Source of the DNA: Aspidapion aeneum
Taxonomy: Eukaryota > Arthropoda > Insecta > Coleoptera > Brentidae
Assembly: GCA_963576565.1 (NCBI GenBank)
Contig: OY755038.1
Span: 200,171,013-200,235,012, forward strand
Direction of reading: 5' to 3'
DNA length: 64,000 bases
Shown here in pieces: positions 12,701 through 23,292 of the stretch (positions within the stretch are counted from its first letter, which is position 1; the number at the start of each line of letters is the position of its first letter). Both the position numbers and the translations under genes were made by a program. A model generated the notes under the pieces. It was not told the origin of the DNA, did not search any database, and worked only from the letters and a program-made list of their open reading frames with translations.

Positions 12701-15629
12701 CGTGCACAGGTGCAAATCATGCAATTACAGTATGATTGATCGAAATTTCTAGTATTTTTTAAAACCACTTCATTTTTATAATCAGGCATTATTGGTAGTT
12801 TTTTTTAAGTTTCCTTTCTTTTTCTTTTTTAGAATAATGCGACAAACTGCTCATATTGCTATTGGATACTTATCATCTGAAATACTATAATTTGGGTTTA
12901 AAAACTCACAAATAAGATTTTCTAAATTTGATATCCAGGTTCTTTTTCCCAAAATTAATTTTTAAACCACATCTTGCACAAACCTTTCTTCGATTTTCTT
13001 CGTGATAACAACGATTTCTCGGATGGGCACTCATTTTAAATCTTTACGAAAACATCCGAAACTAATAATAATCTAATAAAAACTAAAAATATACATCGCA
13101 GAAATAAACAAAAAAAGGCTGATAAGATAGAATTAATTTTTATTAGAGGTAAAAAACCACCAACGATTTATTAAATAATTTAGTGAGTCGGAAATTTTTG
13201 GCTTATTTCATGGGCACACCCGCGGGGGAGGGGGCGGGCATGCGGCCCGGGCCCCCCAAGCCTAAGACGTTTTTAGATATTTTTCACATATTTCAAAAAT
13301 TAAAAGATAAAATAGCACCTCAAAGGTCTGGGGCTCCCCCAAGACATATTCCTGGGTGCGCCACTGCTTATTTCATGGTATCAGCAGATATGACCCTCAT
13401 AGCCAGTACAAAATTTATAAATTTAATTTTTTTCTAAAAGACTTTTAAACATTTAAAAAATTTTAATCTCAAAAATCTCTTAAGAAGGGTCAGCTGCGAT
13501 TTAGGCGAGCAGTGGCTTTTAATGACGAGGCAGTCTAATAATAGGGACCAAAAAAAAATTTTGGTGGCCTTCTCAAAAAACCTAATTTTTATAGGGCCGC
13601 ACTGTGAAAGACAAAAAAGCAAATGCCGCACTTATTTTTAAAATTTCGTATCTTGGTTATGCGAGCTAACTTTAATAAATGCTCTTTGTCGTGGAATCAG
13701 GAAACTGAACAAAATTACTGGCGGAAATTCCCCGAATATAATTTTTTCAATAAATTTTGTCCCACAGAGTGTTATTAGTTATGTGTATGTACTTCCTTTC
13801 TTTTTTAGAATATTCCTTTCTAAAATCCAAACTAGAACCAACTTATACAGTCTATAGATTTCAACACTCGAAAACCGTTGGAAAAGAAGTTACCGAAGGT
13901 GGAGTAGCCATAATAGACCAAATAATCTGTTCATATGCCAGGCATTTTATAGGTATGTAGTCTAGTTCTAATCTGCGATTTTTCAAAGTAGATTGGTTAA
14001 AATTAGACTTATGATGAGATGTATCATGTATCCAACATTTCACTGATATGTGCACAGTGATGAGCAACTCATATTATCCTCCTATTCTCCTATTCTCGCA
14101 TAATCGAGTTTTATATATTGTAATGTGTAGAGATTGTTGTTAGTTCCCTAAAAATCTTTTTGACGTTCTTATATCAAGAAATACTTCATATTTTGAAAAA
14201 AATAAAACATTTTACTAACCACAGAAATAAGTAGATGGCATAGGCAGATGTTTACTTATTAATACAATTTATGACTTTTAAGTAGCGGCATCGCGTAGCC
14301 AGCGAGTTAAGTAACTAAATAAAAATGTAGCGGGAGAGTTTAATTGTACTTACAAATTTTGACAAACAAAAATGATAAGTTAATGTCAACCAAGGCCAAC
14401 AAGAAAATAGAGGCCACGACCCTGAAAAAATCAGCTGTTCTCTGGGGGCTGACTTTTACATTGGGTTTTATGGGAGGTCAGACGTTTTTTTAGGATATTT
14501 TCAAGTGGCAGTACAGATTTCCGCGAAATTTCAGTGAAATATTCTCAGTCACAATCCCGATATTCTACCAAACTTTTGTAAGGATGCAAGATGATTAAAA
14601 GGTTAAAATCTCCAAGATTTAGCATTTCTTATTTTGAATTCAAATTACCCGCCATGTACCGCATGGCAACTGTTATATTTGACATGTATTTGACTTTGAC
14701 TTCTGTGTTTGTCACATTCGCTTCTGCCTTAAATTTAATTTTTGTGTGAGCTAATGAAGCGGCTCTGAAAAATTAAGGATTACTTTACATTAAAAAAAAA
14801 AATGTTCTGCGAGAATATAGTAAAAACAATCTCAAAACCGGCTTTGTGTAAAAATAAATCAAATATTCATGAACCGTCATTCCAACTTCATTATTTTAAA
14901 GACAATCAGCTGTGTCGTGACGTGACCATCAAAAAAAAATCAGCCCCCGATGTGACGTCAACAAAGTGGAGAATCGTGGCCCGTCCGTTTTGATAGCCCT
15001 GTGTCAACCTGCAACTACGAATCATTTATTATTTAAAACAAATTTTCCTTACAACTGTCAAAAAGAGTTGCTCACATATCTGCCTCTCACACAGATTATA
15101 GAACAACTAGAGATAAAAAGAGTGGGTACACCATGCGTTTGATATGACCATTGAAAACTCGCTATACTTTGATTTTATCGCGGCCTTGTCAGAATGACAG
15201 AGACTGTCAGTTGTTACAAATTTACTTAATAAATAAAAACAGCGGTTTACAAGAACTTGACATTTCTAAACTAGATAATGAACTGTAAATTCTTGAAAGA
15301 GACGGGACGGCAGCCATTTTGGATTTGCCGCTTTAACTTTGGTCAAACCCAGTCCGTTTATGTTCAATAATCCGTGGCTTCTCACAGCTGTCAAAATGCA
15401 TCGATCTAGTTAAAGTTTAAAGTCAGAAATGAACGAAGAAAAGTTTTAAAACAACTACAAACACCTAATTGAGTTTGTCTTTTTTTATACAGGAACCAGC
15501 GAAAGTACGTTTTCCTTCAGGATTCAGGAAGAAAGGGAAATTTTGGGATTCCCCATAGAGACCACTTTTAACGCCTTGTGTAAAACCGGGAAGTGCCCAA
15601 AGCCGTCTGTATGGCAAATTGTATATTAA
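3558..15629 (+). CDS. POFUT2: GDP-fucose protein O-fucosyltransferase 2, last three exons
   Basis: POFUT2 is an ER-lumenal enzyme that transfers fucose from GDP-fucose to Ser/Thr of folded thrombospondin type-1 repeats. Three exons, 3558-3735, 13809-13952 and 15493-15629, join in phase (phase 1, phase 1) to give the C-terminal 152 residues. Family motifs appear in order: [14 protein letters not shown] (substrate-binding HxRRxDF region), [27 protein letters not shown] and the nucleotide-binding STFSFRI followed by EEREILG. The protein ends in WQIVY; the human enzyme ends in WKITY. Upstream exons (about 280 residues) are not found between here and LTO1, so they are off-window to the left or lost from the assembly. 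The 10-kb first intron carries a BEL element. Confidence 0.9.
3762..4007. repeat. two adjacent palindromic MITE-like repeats
   Basis: Units of roughly 115 bp (about 3763-3877 and 3889-4007) each begin and end with complementary sequence (CATACTTTTTGAGATAAC versus a TTATC(C/T)CAAAAAT...ATATGG-type end) and share an internal CAGCTG segment. They lie in opposite orientation. A further copy is at about 50486-50592, beside VPS35 exon 2. Confidence 0.6.
4278..4350. repeat. short dispersed-repeat fragment
   Basis: The stretch GTATTATTTTCGACGAAAAA followed by a TTTTTTTGACATAACG-type run is closely matched near 52833-52865, so it is a fragment of a dispersed repeat. A mariner-type MITE end (ACACCCTGTATA) lies nearby at about 4558-4569. 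Confidence 0.4.
4850..5315 (-). repeat. BEL/Pao 3' LTR
   Basis: 466 bp. In coding orientation it starts TGTTAGCTCCCGC and ends GGACTAACA. It differs from the other LTR by one transition (near 4999) and a 6-bp deletion at about 5100. Confidence 0.92.
5560..7360 (-). pseudogene. BEL/Pao pol fragment: RNase H end plus integrase
   Basis: The frame is open from about 7405 ([11 protein letters not shown], RNase H) to a TGA at 5672. Visible parts in order: an integrase zinc-binding region ([11 protein letters not shown] then KCLQCFR), catalytic Asp in AIDFCGPF, second Asp in WSDQGSHF, and Glu in [12 protein letters not shown]. At 5672 the codon expected to be Trp is TGA; the same frame then continues with a C-terminal domain ([20 protein letters not shown]) to about 5560. 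This frame is shifted relative to the RT fragment. Confidence 0.85.
7402..8536 (-). pseudogene. BEL/Pao pol fragment: reverse transcriptase and RNase H start
   Basis: The fragment encodes the palm and fingers of [39 protein letters not shown] and the catalytic box YIDD, then the thumb/connection and the RNase H start with GFCDAS. It is entered by a frameshift near 8538 and left by another near 7405. Upstream of residue LSGPKLQKD the same frame already reads RT sequence, so the ATG at 8436 is not a true start. Confidence 0.85.
8538..9887 (-). pseudogene. BEL/Pao fragment: Gag knuckle, protease, pol N-terminus
   Basis: It begins with a 51-bp tandem duplication ([10 protein letters not shown] / [10 protein letters not shown], about 9810-9900). 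Cys/His knuckles follow: [13 protein letters not shown], then [14 protein letters not shown] with SCRTC. The protease active site is [10 protein letters not shown]. The end reads the pol linker EIEHLPKKQ and DLPFKDK. It is out of frame with both neighbours, so the one long BEL polyprotein frame is split here. Confidence 0.82.
9811..10806 (-). pseudogene. BEL/Pao Gag
   Basis: The likely start is [11 protein letters not shown] at 10806; the longer frame to 10848 has no ATG. The protein is alpha-helical and charged with BEL-type Gag landmarks: [40 protein letters not shown] and [11 protein letters not shown]. The frame then runs into the duplicated linker in the wrong frame (AKSVWAKA repeated), so an indel near 9910-9925 separates Gag from its zinc knuckles. 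Confidence 0.82.
11197..11668 (-). repeat. BEL/Pao 5' LTR
   Basis: 472 bp. It is identical to the 3' LTR apart from one transition and an extra six bases. The solo LTR at 47088-47554 also has these six bases, so the 3' LTR lost them. Confidence 0.92.
11791..13606. mobile_element. DNA transposon with about 0.4-kb inverted repeats (CMC-like?), degenerate
   Basis: The outer ends are CACAGTGCGACCCTATAAAA and its complement at 13606. The arms (about 11791-12230 and 13180-13606) match over landmarks such as CGCAGCTGA, ATGAGGGTCATATCTG and CAGTGGCGC. Flanking trinucleotides are AAG on both sides. On the minus strand the interior has decayed Cys-rich coding: an ATG at 13035 starts [12 protein letters not shown]...VCARCG, and 12789-12574 reads [10 protein letters not shown]. 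This resembles cysteine-rich heads of uncharacterised metazoan transposon proteins. CACAG/CACTG ends suggest the CACTA-Mirage-Chapaev group. An arm fragment recurs at 35868-35950. Confidence 0.6.
13809..13952 (+). CDS. POFUT2: POFUT2 exon
   Basis: Acceptor TTTTTTAG at 13801-13808, donor GTATGT at 13953. It encodes [13 protein letters not shown]...GGVAIIDQ then [11 protein letters not shown], aligning with human EYEELKKLLPE...[19 protein letters not shown]. Confidence 0.9.
14391..15000. mobile_element. hAT-type non-autonomous element, copy 1
   Basis: About 610 bp with imperfect terminal inverted repeats (left CAAGGCCAACAAG..., right end complement AGGGCTATCAAAACGG, both continuing into GGCCACGA). 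The 8-bp flanks ATGTCAAC and GTGTCAAC match at 7 of 8. It has no coding frame. It lies in the last POFUT2 intron. Copy 2 is at 21047-21639. Confidence 0.75.
15493..15629 (+). CDS. POFUT2: POFUT2 terminal coding exon
   Basis: Acceptor TTATACAG at 15485-15492. It encodes [19 protein letters not shown] and a short Cys-containing tail ([11 protein letters not shown]) ending SVWQIVY with TAA at 15627-15629. The two tail cysteines have counterparts in human POFUT2. Confidence 0.9.
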
Positions 15630-17370
15630 CGGAAATATACCAAGATCATTGAGAAACAATTTAATGGTCATCGTAGTCCATGACCAATGCGTGTTTGCCG
15701 CGCGTTGTCTCTACAAAAGTCGGTACTTAACTTTCGTTTACTTGAAATGTGATATCAGAAAAATATAAAACTGAAAATCTGGGAAAAAGTGGAAAAATGT
15801 AGTAGACATTTGCAAAGAAAGTACTAAAACGGTTTTACTTTTATTCGTTTCGTTTTATTCGTTTTTAGAAAACGTTATAATTTTTGACGTTAAACTTGTT
15901 GAATTTATTTCTGGCTCTTGAGTAGGATTGAAAATAAATAAAACGGTTTTACTTTATTTGTTTTTCTAAACGCAAACAAATAGAAAATAAAACATTTGAA
16001 GTAATGTACCTTTGAGAAAATGCGTCAAAGTTATTAAGTTATTAATAAAAAATAATTAAACGGTTTTAGACTTATTACTCTTGTTCGTATCTGTCATTCT
16101 CGAAATGCTAGTTATCACCGATCTTAAACTTGTAGTGGTAGTGATATTAATGAATTTTGTATAACATTTATTATAATTTTTTATTACTTTTATCTTTATC
16201 TAAAACTAGTAGATATCATTTTAAAATTTTTCTTAATTAAAAAGAACTGTATCGAAATTTTCTTCTATGCTACTTCAGTATCTGTATATTAGTATGTGAC
16301 ACGATTGATTAAATAAAGAATAACTACATATCTATCAGATTTCTGCAAAAACAGTGCATTTTCCCAAATTTTTAATTTAAATTTGTCTTGATCATGAGAA
16401 AAACCAGTAAAGTGTGAAACCGTTTTTATATTTTTGCTAACAGCTTTCTACTTTTTAATTTCTTTTTAAACAGTGCATTTTTCCAAATTTTTAATTTGCA
16501 TTACGAAAAACGACACAAGTAAAAAATTATTTATATTTTTTCTTTCTAACAGATTTTTATAAAAAATTTCTACAAAGCTGCCCTTTTCTTAATTTTTCTT
16601 TAAACTTTCATACATTTTAAATTTCACATTTGCATTAAGAAAAACGATGAAATTCTTAAACCATTTTTATCAGATTTCTCTCTTTTTTAACTTTTTTCAA
16701 AAAAACTGTGTGTTTGTACATTTTTTGTTTTATATTTGCAAGCATTGGCCGAAGCCGAAGAAAGGTTAATGCAGGCCCCTTACTAGGGTTTGCCCATTTT
16801 ATGACCTGGCTGGGTTGTGGGATAGACAATTTATTAACCTTTTCAGCTAAATCATGCAGCATTTAATTATGTTAAGGAGATACTCACCGTCCTCAATGAG
16901 TAATGCATGTCCGTCGCGCGTCATTAATTTTTTTTAACCCCTTTCTACAAAATGTTGGTCGTTTTTCACTTTTTGTTAAAAACGGTGCACATTCTTACAT
17001 TTTCAATTTTATATTTGCATTAAGAAAACAAGTAAATTTTAAAACCGTTTTAATCAGATTTCTTCAAAAAGCTGGCGATTTTTCATTTTTTCAAAAAAAC
17101 CGCATATTTGTAAGTTTTTGTTTAATATTTGCATATATTGGCGTAGGCCGAAGAAAGGTCGGTACGGACCCCTACTAGGGTTTTCCCATTCTACGGCGCA
17201 GTTGAGTTGTGGAATAGACAAATTATTAAACTTTTCACGCTGAATCATGAGGCATTTGATTGTGTTCAGAAGATGCTGTCTCCTTTAATGCCTCAACCAA
17301 TAGGAAGCCATATTAGTATGAAGGTATGTTTTCCATAATATTTAATATTTATATTGCACACGTTGTGTTG

Positions 17371-17448
17371 ACCACTTTTAACACATTCTGTAAAAGTGGG
17401 CGGGAAAAAGTGGCCAGAGCCGTCTCTGTGGCAAATTATATATTCACG
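17371..17448 (+). pseudogene. decayed copy of POFUT2 last-exon tail (1)
   Basis: It matches the exon over ACCACTTTTAAC, TGTAAAA and GCCGTCT...GTGGCAAATT, with small insertions that destroy the frame and the TAA stop. There is no STFSFRI-encoding part and no acceptor, so it cannot be spliced as an alternative end. Confidence 0.7.
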
Positions 17449-18759
17449 AACATTTACGAAGGTCATTAAACAATAATTTACTCGTAATTATCGTAGTCCA
17501 TGATCGTGATTGCCGCGCCTTGTACCTAACGTAATCGAAAAACAAATATATTATAGGCTTTCCAGAGTTGTCTGATTTTAAATATTAAACTGAAAATCTG
17601 GGGAAATGCACCGTTTTTGAGAAAAAGTGACCAAAAGGTAACTTTGTGTAAAAATCTGTAAGAAAAAAATTTTAGTTAAGGTTTTAAGATGCTCTTTTTT
17701 GCAGAGAACGTTTTAATACTGTTTGGCGTTACCATGCTTATTGAATAATTTTTGGCTCTTTAGTCTAGTATTGAAAATAATGGGAAAAAATTAATTTTCA
17801 CTGGTTGTTGGCAGCGGCGGCGCATCGGGGGGGGGGAGTCAGTGGTGGAACGCCCTCCCACTTTTTTCAAACCCCATGTTTGCAAAATGTGAACTTGTAG
17901 TCGTAGTGATGTTCAAACCTGTGTATGTAATAAAATGTTTTTAAATCAGACCACTAACTGTAAATCGAATGTCCGTTTTGTGCCATGTACAATTTTTTAT
18001 AACTTTTATATTTATTTAAAACCAAAACAATAAATATAATTTAAAAAAATTTTCTTAATTAAAAAAAAATATTTCATTCTTTAAGTATCTGTATATTAGT
18101 ATCTGACACGATCGATATAATAAAGATTATCTCCCTATCAGATTTTTACAAAAAGTTGCCTTTTTAAATTTTTTTCTTAAAAACAATGCATTTTCCAAAA
18201 TTTTACATTTACATTTGCATTAATCACGAGAAAAACAGATTTCTACAAAAAGCCCTTAAAAAAAACTGTATTTCCAAAATTTTTATTTTCTTGTTTATAT
18301 TATAAAAAAATGTCAAATTATTTTATTTTTGTTAACAGATTTTTATAAAAAAAAAATTTTTTGTGTAAACAGCTTCTACAAAAAGTTGTCCTTTTCCACT
18401 TTTTTTTTAAAAAACGGGGCACTTTCCTGCATTTTCAATTTCATATTTGCATTCAGAAAAACAAGGAAATTCCAAAACACGTTATCAGATTTCTCTTTCT
18501 CTTTTTTTACTTTTTTTCTAAAAACTGCGTATTTGTAAATTTTTTGTTTTATATTTGCATACATTATCGGAGGCCGAATAAAGACCGGTTAAGTTGTGGG
18601 ATAGATAATAATTATTAAACTTTTCAAGCTAAATCATGAGGCATTTGATTATGTTGAGGAGATGCTGACTCCTTTAATGCCTCAAGCACTAGGGAGCCAT
18701 ATTAGTAGGAAGGTATGTTTTCCATAATATTTAATAATTATATTGCACACGTTGTATTG

Positions 18760-18837
18760 ACCACTTTTAGCACATTCTGTAAAAGTGGGCGGGAAGAAGT
18801 GGCCAGAGCCGTCTGTGTGGCAAATTATATTTTCACG
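18760..18837 (+). pseudogene. decayed copy of POFUT2 last-exon tail (2)
   Basis: It is more similar to the 17371 copy than to the exon: both share the insertion GTGGGCGGGAAGAAGTGG-type in place of CCGGGAAGTGCC. The exon was therefore copied once and that unit was then duplicated. Confidence 0.7.
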
Positions 18838-20014
18838 AAAATTTACGAAGGTCATTAGACAATAATTTACTCGTAATTATCGTAGTCCTAACGTAATCGA
18901 AAAACAAATATATTATAGGCTTTCCAGAGTTGTCTGATTTTAAATATTAAACTGAAAATCTAGGGAAATGCACCGTTTTTGAAAAAAAGTGACCAAAATG
19001 TAACTTTTGGTAGAAATCTATAAGAAAAAAACTTAAGTTAAGGTTTTAAAATGCACGTTTTTGAAGAAAACTTTAATAATTTTTGACGTTACCATGCTTG
19101 TTGAATGAATTTCTGGCTCTTTAGTATAGTATTGAAAATAATAGGAAAAAAATATGTTCACTGTTTGTAAGCAGCGGCGGCGCATCGGTGGGGGAAGGGA
19201 TGAGGAAAGAGTCAGGGGTTGGACGCCCCCCACTTTTTTCAGACCCATGTTTGTAAAATGTAAAATTTTCTGTCATTTTTGAAATGCTAGTTATCACCGA
19301 TCTTAAACTTGTAGTAGTAGTGATGATCAAACTTGCGTATGCAAAAAAATGTTTCTAAATCAGACCACTAGCTGTAAATCGAGTGTCCGTTGTGTGTCAT
19401 GTACAGTTTCTTATAACTGTTATCTTTATCTAAATTTTTAAATTTTTCTTAATAAAAAGAAAATATTGAAATTTTCTTTCATTCTTTAAGTATCTATATA
19501 TATCCGAGACGAGTGATTTAGCAAAGATTATCTATCTATCATATTTCTACAAAAAGTTGCCTTTTTTCAATTTTTTCTTAAAAACAGTGCATTTTCCTAA
19601 ATTTTACATTTTCATTTGCGTTAATATCGAGAATAACAGATTTCTACAAAAAGTTCTTTAAAAAAAAACTGTATTTCTCAAATTTTAGTTTATTGTTTAC
19701 ATTATGAAAAACAAGTGTTAAATTATTTTATTTCTGTTCACAGATTTTTATTAAAAAAATAGCTTTTTTGCAATTTTGCCAAATTTTTATTTTTGTATCC
19801 AAAAATACATAATTTCTAAAACTGTTTTGTTTTTTTTTTCAGCTTTCTAAAAAAAAAGTGCCTATAAAATTTTTACCACGTTTTTTAAAAAACGGTGCAC
19901 TTTCCTGCATTTTCAATTTCATATTCCAAAAACCGTTTTTATCAGATTTCTCTTTCTCCTTTTTCACTTTTTTTTCTAAAAATTATATACATATATATAA
20001 ATTTATATATTATA

Positions 20015-20205
<191 letters not shown>

Positions 20206-20405
20206 ATTATAACTAAGGTATGGTTAACTTTGTCATTTGGCTCAACTTTCGTTTACATAGAATGTGCAACTTTTTATAAAAATCTGATAGAAAAAACCTT
20301 TCAGCATTTACTTGTTTTTTCCAATGCAAATTTGTAATTGAAAATTTGTAGAACTACCAGTAATGTGTAAAAAAAATTATTTAAAACGGTTTGAGACTAC
20401 TCGTT

Positions 20406-21046
20406 TTCTGATTGCAAATATTAAATTAAAAATTTGGTTCAGTTTGATTACATTAAACCAAACTTATATACATATATTTTGAAAGACTGGATTTTTAAAA
20501 TGTTGTAGATATTGCTATTTTTAATTAAATTACACAATTAAATTCATATTTAGCGAATTCATTGATTTTCAAGTTTAGCAGTAGAAGAAGTAATTGCATA
20601 CCGGAATATTTAAGTTATCCGCAAAAAATGTATTTAGATTTTAACTTTTTTGACAATTCAATAAACTGATTTTTGGAATCTACAACAGCAATAAGGAACG
20701 TTGAACTGGGACGTTGTCTCATTATTTCCTTTAAACCATAAATGCAAAAGCACGTTGTTCCATCGACCAAACCCTGTCATAACCAACCTAAAAAGAGCTC
20801 GCATACCTTTCTCACTCCTCTAAGGGCGCCTGTCTGTAGTGCGAGTATTACCCATTCCAAAAACATTCGCTTCTCCTGACACACCCATAGAAATAGAAAA
20901 ATAAATAAAACGCTTGTCAAACCTGCGCAGACTAGATGAAATGGGAAGAAATTGAAATCCGCTATTTTTTTCACTGATTGAGCAAGGCTAAGCTTGACAG
21001 GCATGATTTGAAACGCGGCTGCATTGAACTAAACTTCTGGTAAAAC
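20406..21046. other. no recognisable feature
   Basis: A minus-strand frame of 75 codons (20777-21004) contains a hydrophobic stretch but has no splice context, no family resemblance and ordinary intergenic composition. Confidence 0.4.
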
Positions 21047-21639
21047 CAAAGCCCACAAAAAAATACAGGCCACGACCCTGAAAAAATCAGCTGTTCTCCG
21101 GGGGCTGACTTTTACATTGGGTCTTATGGGAGGTCAGACGTTTTTTTATGATATTTTTAAAACAACTGATTTCCGCGAAATTTCAGTCAAATATTCTCAG
21201 ACACCCTCCTCAGATTCCACCAAACTTTTGTAAGGATGTAAGATGATTAAAAGGTTAAAATCTTCAAGATTTAGCATTCCTCATTTTGAATTCAAATTAC
21301 CCGCCATGTACCGCATGCCAACTGTTATATTTGACATGTATTTGACTTTGTCACATTCGCTTCCGTTTTAAATTTAATTTTAGTGTGAGCTAATTAAGCG
21401 GCTCTGAAAAATTAAGGATTACCATACATTTAAAAAAAATTGTTCTGGAAGAATATAGTAAAAACAATCTCAAAACCGGCTTTATTTAAAAAAAAAACAA
21501 AATATTCATGAACTGTCATTCCAACTTCAATGTTTTAAAGACAATCAGCTGTGTCGTGACGTGACCATCAAAAAAAAATCAGCCCCCGTTGTGACGTCAA
21601 CAAAGCGGAGGATCGTGGCCCGTCCGTTTTGATAGCCCT
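21047..21639. mobile_element. hAT-type non-autonomous element, copy 2
   Basis: Same family and orientation as copy 1 (14391). It is flanked by a perfect 8-bp duplication GGTAAAAC (21039-21046 and 21640-21647), which fits hAT transposition. It is slightly shorter because of internal deletions. Confidence 0.8.
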
Positions 21640-21779
21640 GGTAAAACATCATATGGAGCCACTGATATTTAGCCAACTTACATTTACAATTAATTTCGAA
21701 CGAGCGTAATCCCATTCAAATTGACGTTTCTGCGTGTAAATTCCGTTTCGTTTTTGGCTCTGTCCGCGTTATTGCAGAC

Positions 21780-22230
21780 AATTTGCCAGCTCAATTCGGT
21801 GGACAACAAGATAATCTGACTCGAACTCACTTGGTACTCGGGACAATCAAAGCTCATTCAATTTCGCATTTAAACTACATGAAGACCCAACGGGCCGGCC
21901 CGCCGAGCACCCCCGATAGGCAATTTTCTTTTCTCAAGGAGGATTTAATTTTGCCTAATACCCTTTGTCGGCCACAGGGGTCTTTAACGTGCTATCGCCA
22001 TCTACGCTCTTCACACGGGAACATCCGTTTAACATGACTTCCGAACCACGGCCTTGTATTGATCAACTTTGCCTACTTCGTTGATGCCCACACTTCGCCC
22101 AAGACAGGCTTTTACGCCTACCTCCGGTAAATCTGTATTCACACACGGATAGTAAGTTATAGCTTGTAGTGGCAGGCATGGGATTCGAACCCACCACCCT
22201 CTGATTGTAAAGCGAACGCAATGTAAATGA
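21780..22230 (-). mobile_element. tRNA-derived SINE-like sequence, 5' end incomplete
   Basis: On the minus strand an intact T-arm (GTGGG-TTCGAAT-CCCAT, polymerase III B box) is at about 22174-22196. It is preceded by TTTACAA, which looks like an anticodon loop, and followed by TGCCTGCCA, like an acceptor end. The D-arm/A-box half is absent. The body contains CGATAGCACGTTAAAGACC, a stretch I associate with conserved SINE bodies in invertebrates. Confidence 0.5.
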
Positions 22231-23139
22231 TCCTGAACAAACCCAACGTTCCGTCGCTCTTTTGAGTTTGCGCAGTAGTCAAAGCGCTATCTATTTTTCT
22301 ACATCTATGGACACACCATGTACTGTTTATTGTTTTAAGAGCACCTCCTTTTACAGTAACGTGAATTTTGTTAAAAAGATTTTTTACTTAATAACAATAT
22401 GTATATTTTAATAAAACGATTATAAGACTTACCCTTAAAAATAATTAGACCATAATTTCAACGAATATATAAACAAAAAAGCAAAAAAATCTATGCTCTA
22501 AAAAAATCACTTTAAAAAATAGAATTTTAAATAAAAAAAGGAGTGACATTTTACCCAGTTTTGTTTTGTTCGTCTTTTAATGGTTAGGCAGTTTACCCAT
22601 CCACACATGACACAAACCAAGATAAATGTCACGTGATTGATTATAAATGACACAAAAACCTACTTGCGCTCGATAAATAGTAAACACTTACTACGTTTTT
22701 ATGTAAACCTTAAAACATTTGAATACGATTTACTTTTAAACCCATCCATTAAGGTGAAAAAACCATAATGAAAACAACGAATATCGAACATTTTTTTCGT
22801 TGGTCAAGCCCACGTTCAATACCGCTTTTTCGGGATCTTATCGAATATCATGAAAACGGATATCGTTTGAACTTGACAAGTTGCAGTTTTATTATATGAA
22901 TGAAGTCAGCGGATGTAGTAAATATGACCCTAAAAAAGTGGTATTACTTTTAGCAATTACATTTTTAAACAAATATTGACGAAATAAAAAAACTACCTTC
23001 AAAACTTAACATCTGATTCCAGTTAGACAATTTAACAACAATGGTTGAAATCGCTTTTTCAAAACCGAAAAGTGAATCGTACTCAAAACGTATTCAGGTC
23101 TACGTGAAAACAAAGTCGAACTTATTACCACAGAAGTAT
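22231..23139. other. 3' flank of VPS35, no gene seen
   Basis: AT-rich sequence between the SINE piece and the VPS35 stop codon. It should include the VPS35 3' UTR. I could not single out one poly(A) signal among many AATAAA-like words. Confidence 0.4.
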
Positions 23140-23292
23140 CTAAATTTCAATTCCTTGATAAATAACGCCCTCTTCGGGCGATTCCAGTCGAGCCTTAATG
23201 TGGTCTAAAGTATTGTTGAAGTGCTTTGTAATCTGCTCTGTTTCATCTGGCGTTTCCAAATTTGGGAGCTCTTCCTTGATCTTTTTGATCAC
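23140..23292 (-). CDS. VPS35: VPS35 exon 15 (C-terminus)
   Basis: Acceptor TTTGTTTTAG. It encodes [20 protein letters not shown] and ends [10 protein letters not shown] with TAG at 23142-23140. This is the C-terminal end of the solenoid, next to the VPS29-binding region. Confidence 0.95.
   Translation of the reverse strand: MIKKIKEELPNLETPDETEQITKHFNNTLDHIKARLESPEEGVIYQGIEI

Noticed and set aside
22165..22216. Possible tRNA gene on the minus strand
   Set aside because: Only the T-arm half is present; no D-arm or paired anticodon and acceptor stems, so it is a SINE-type relic.
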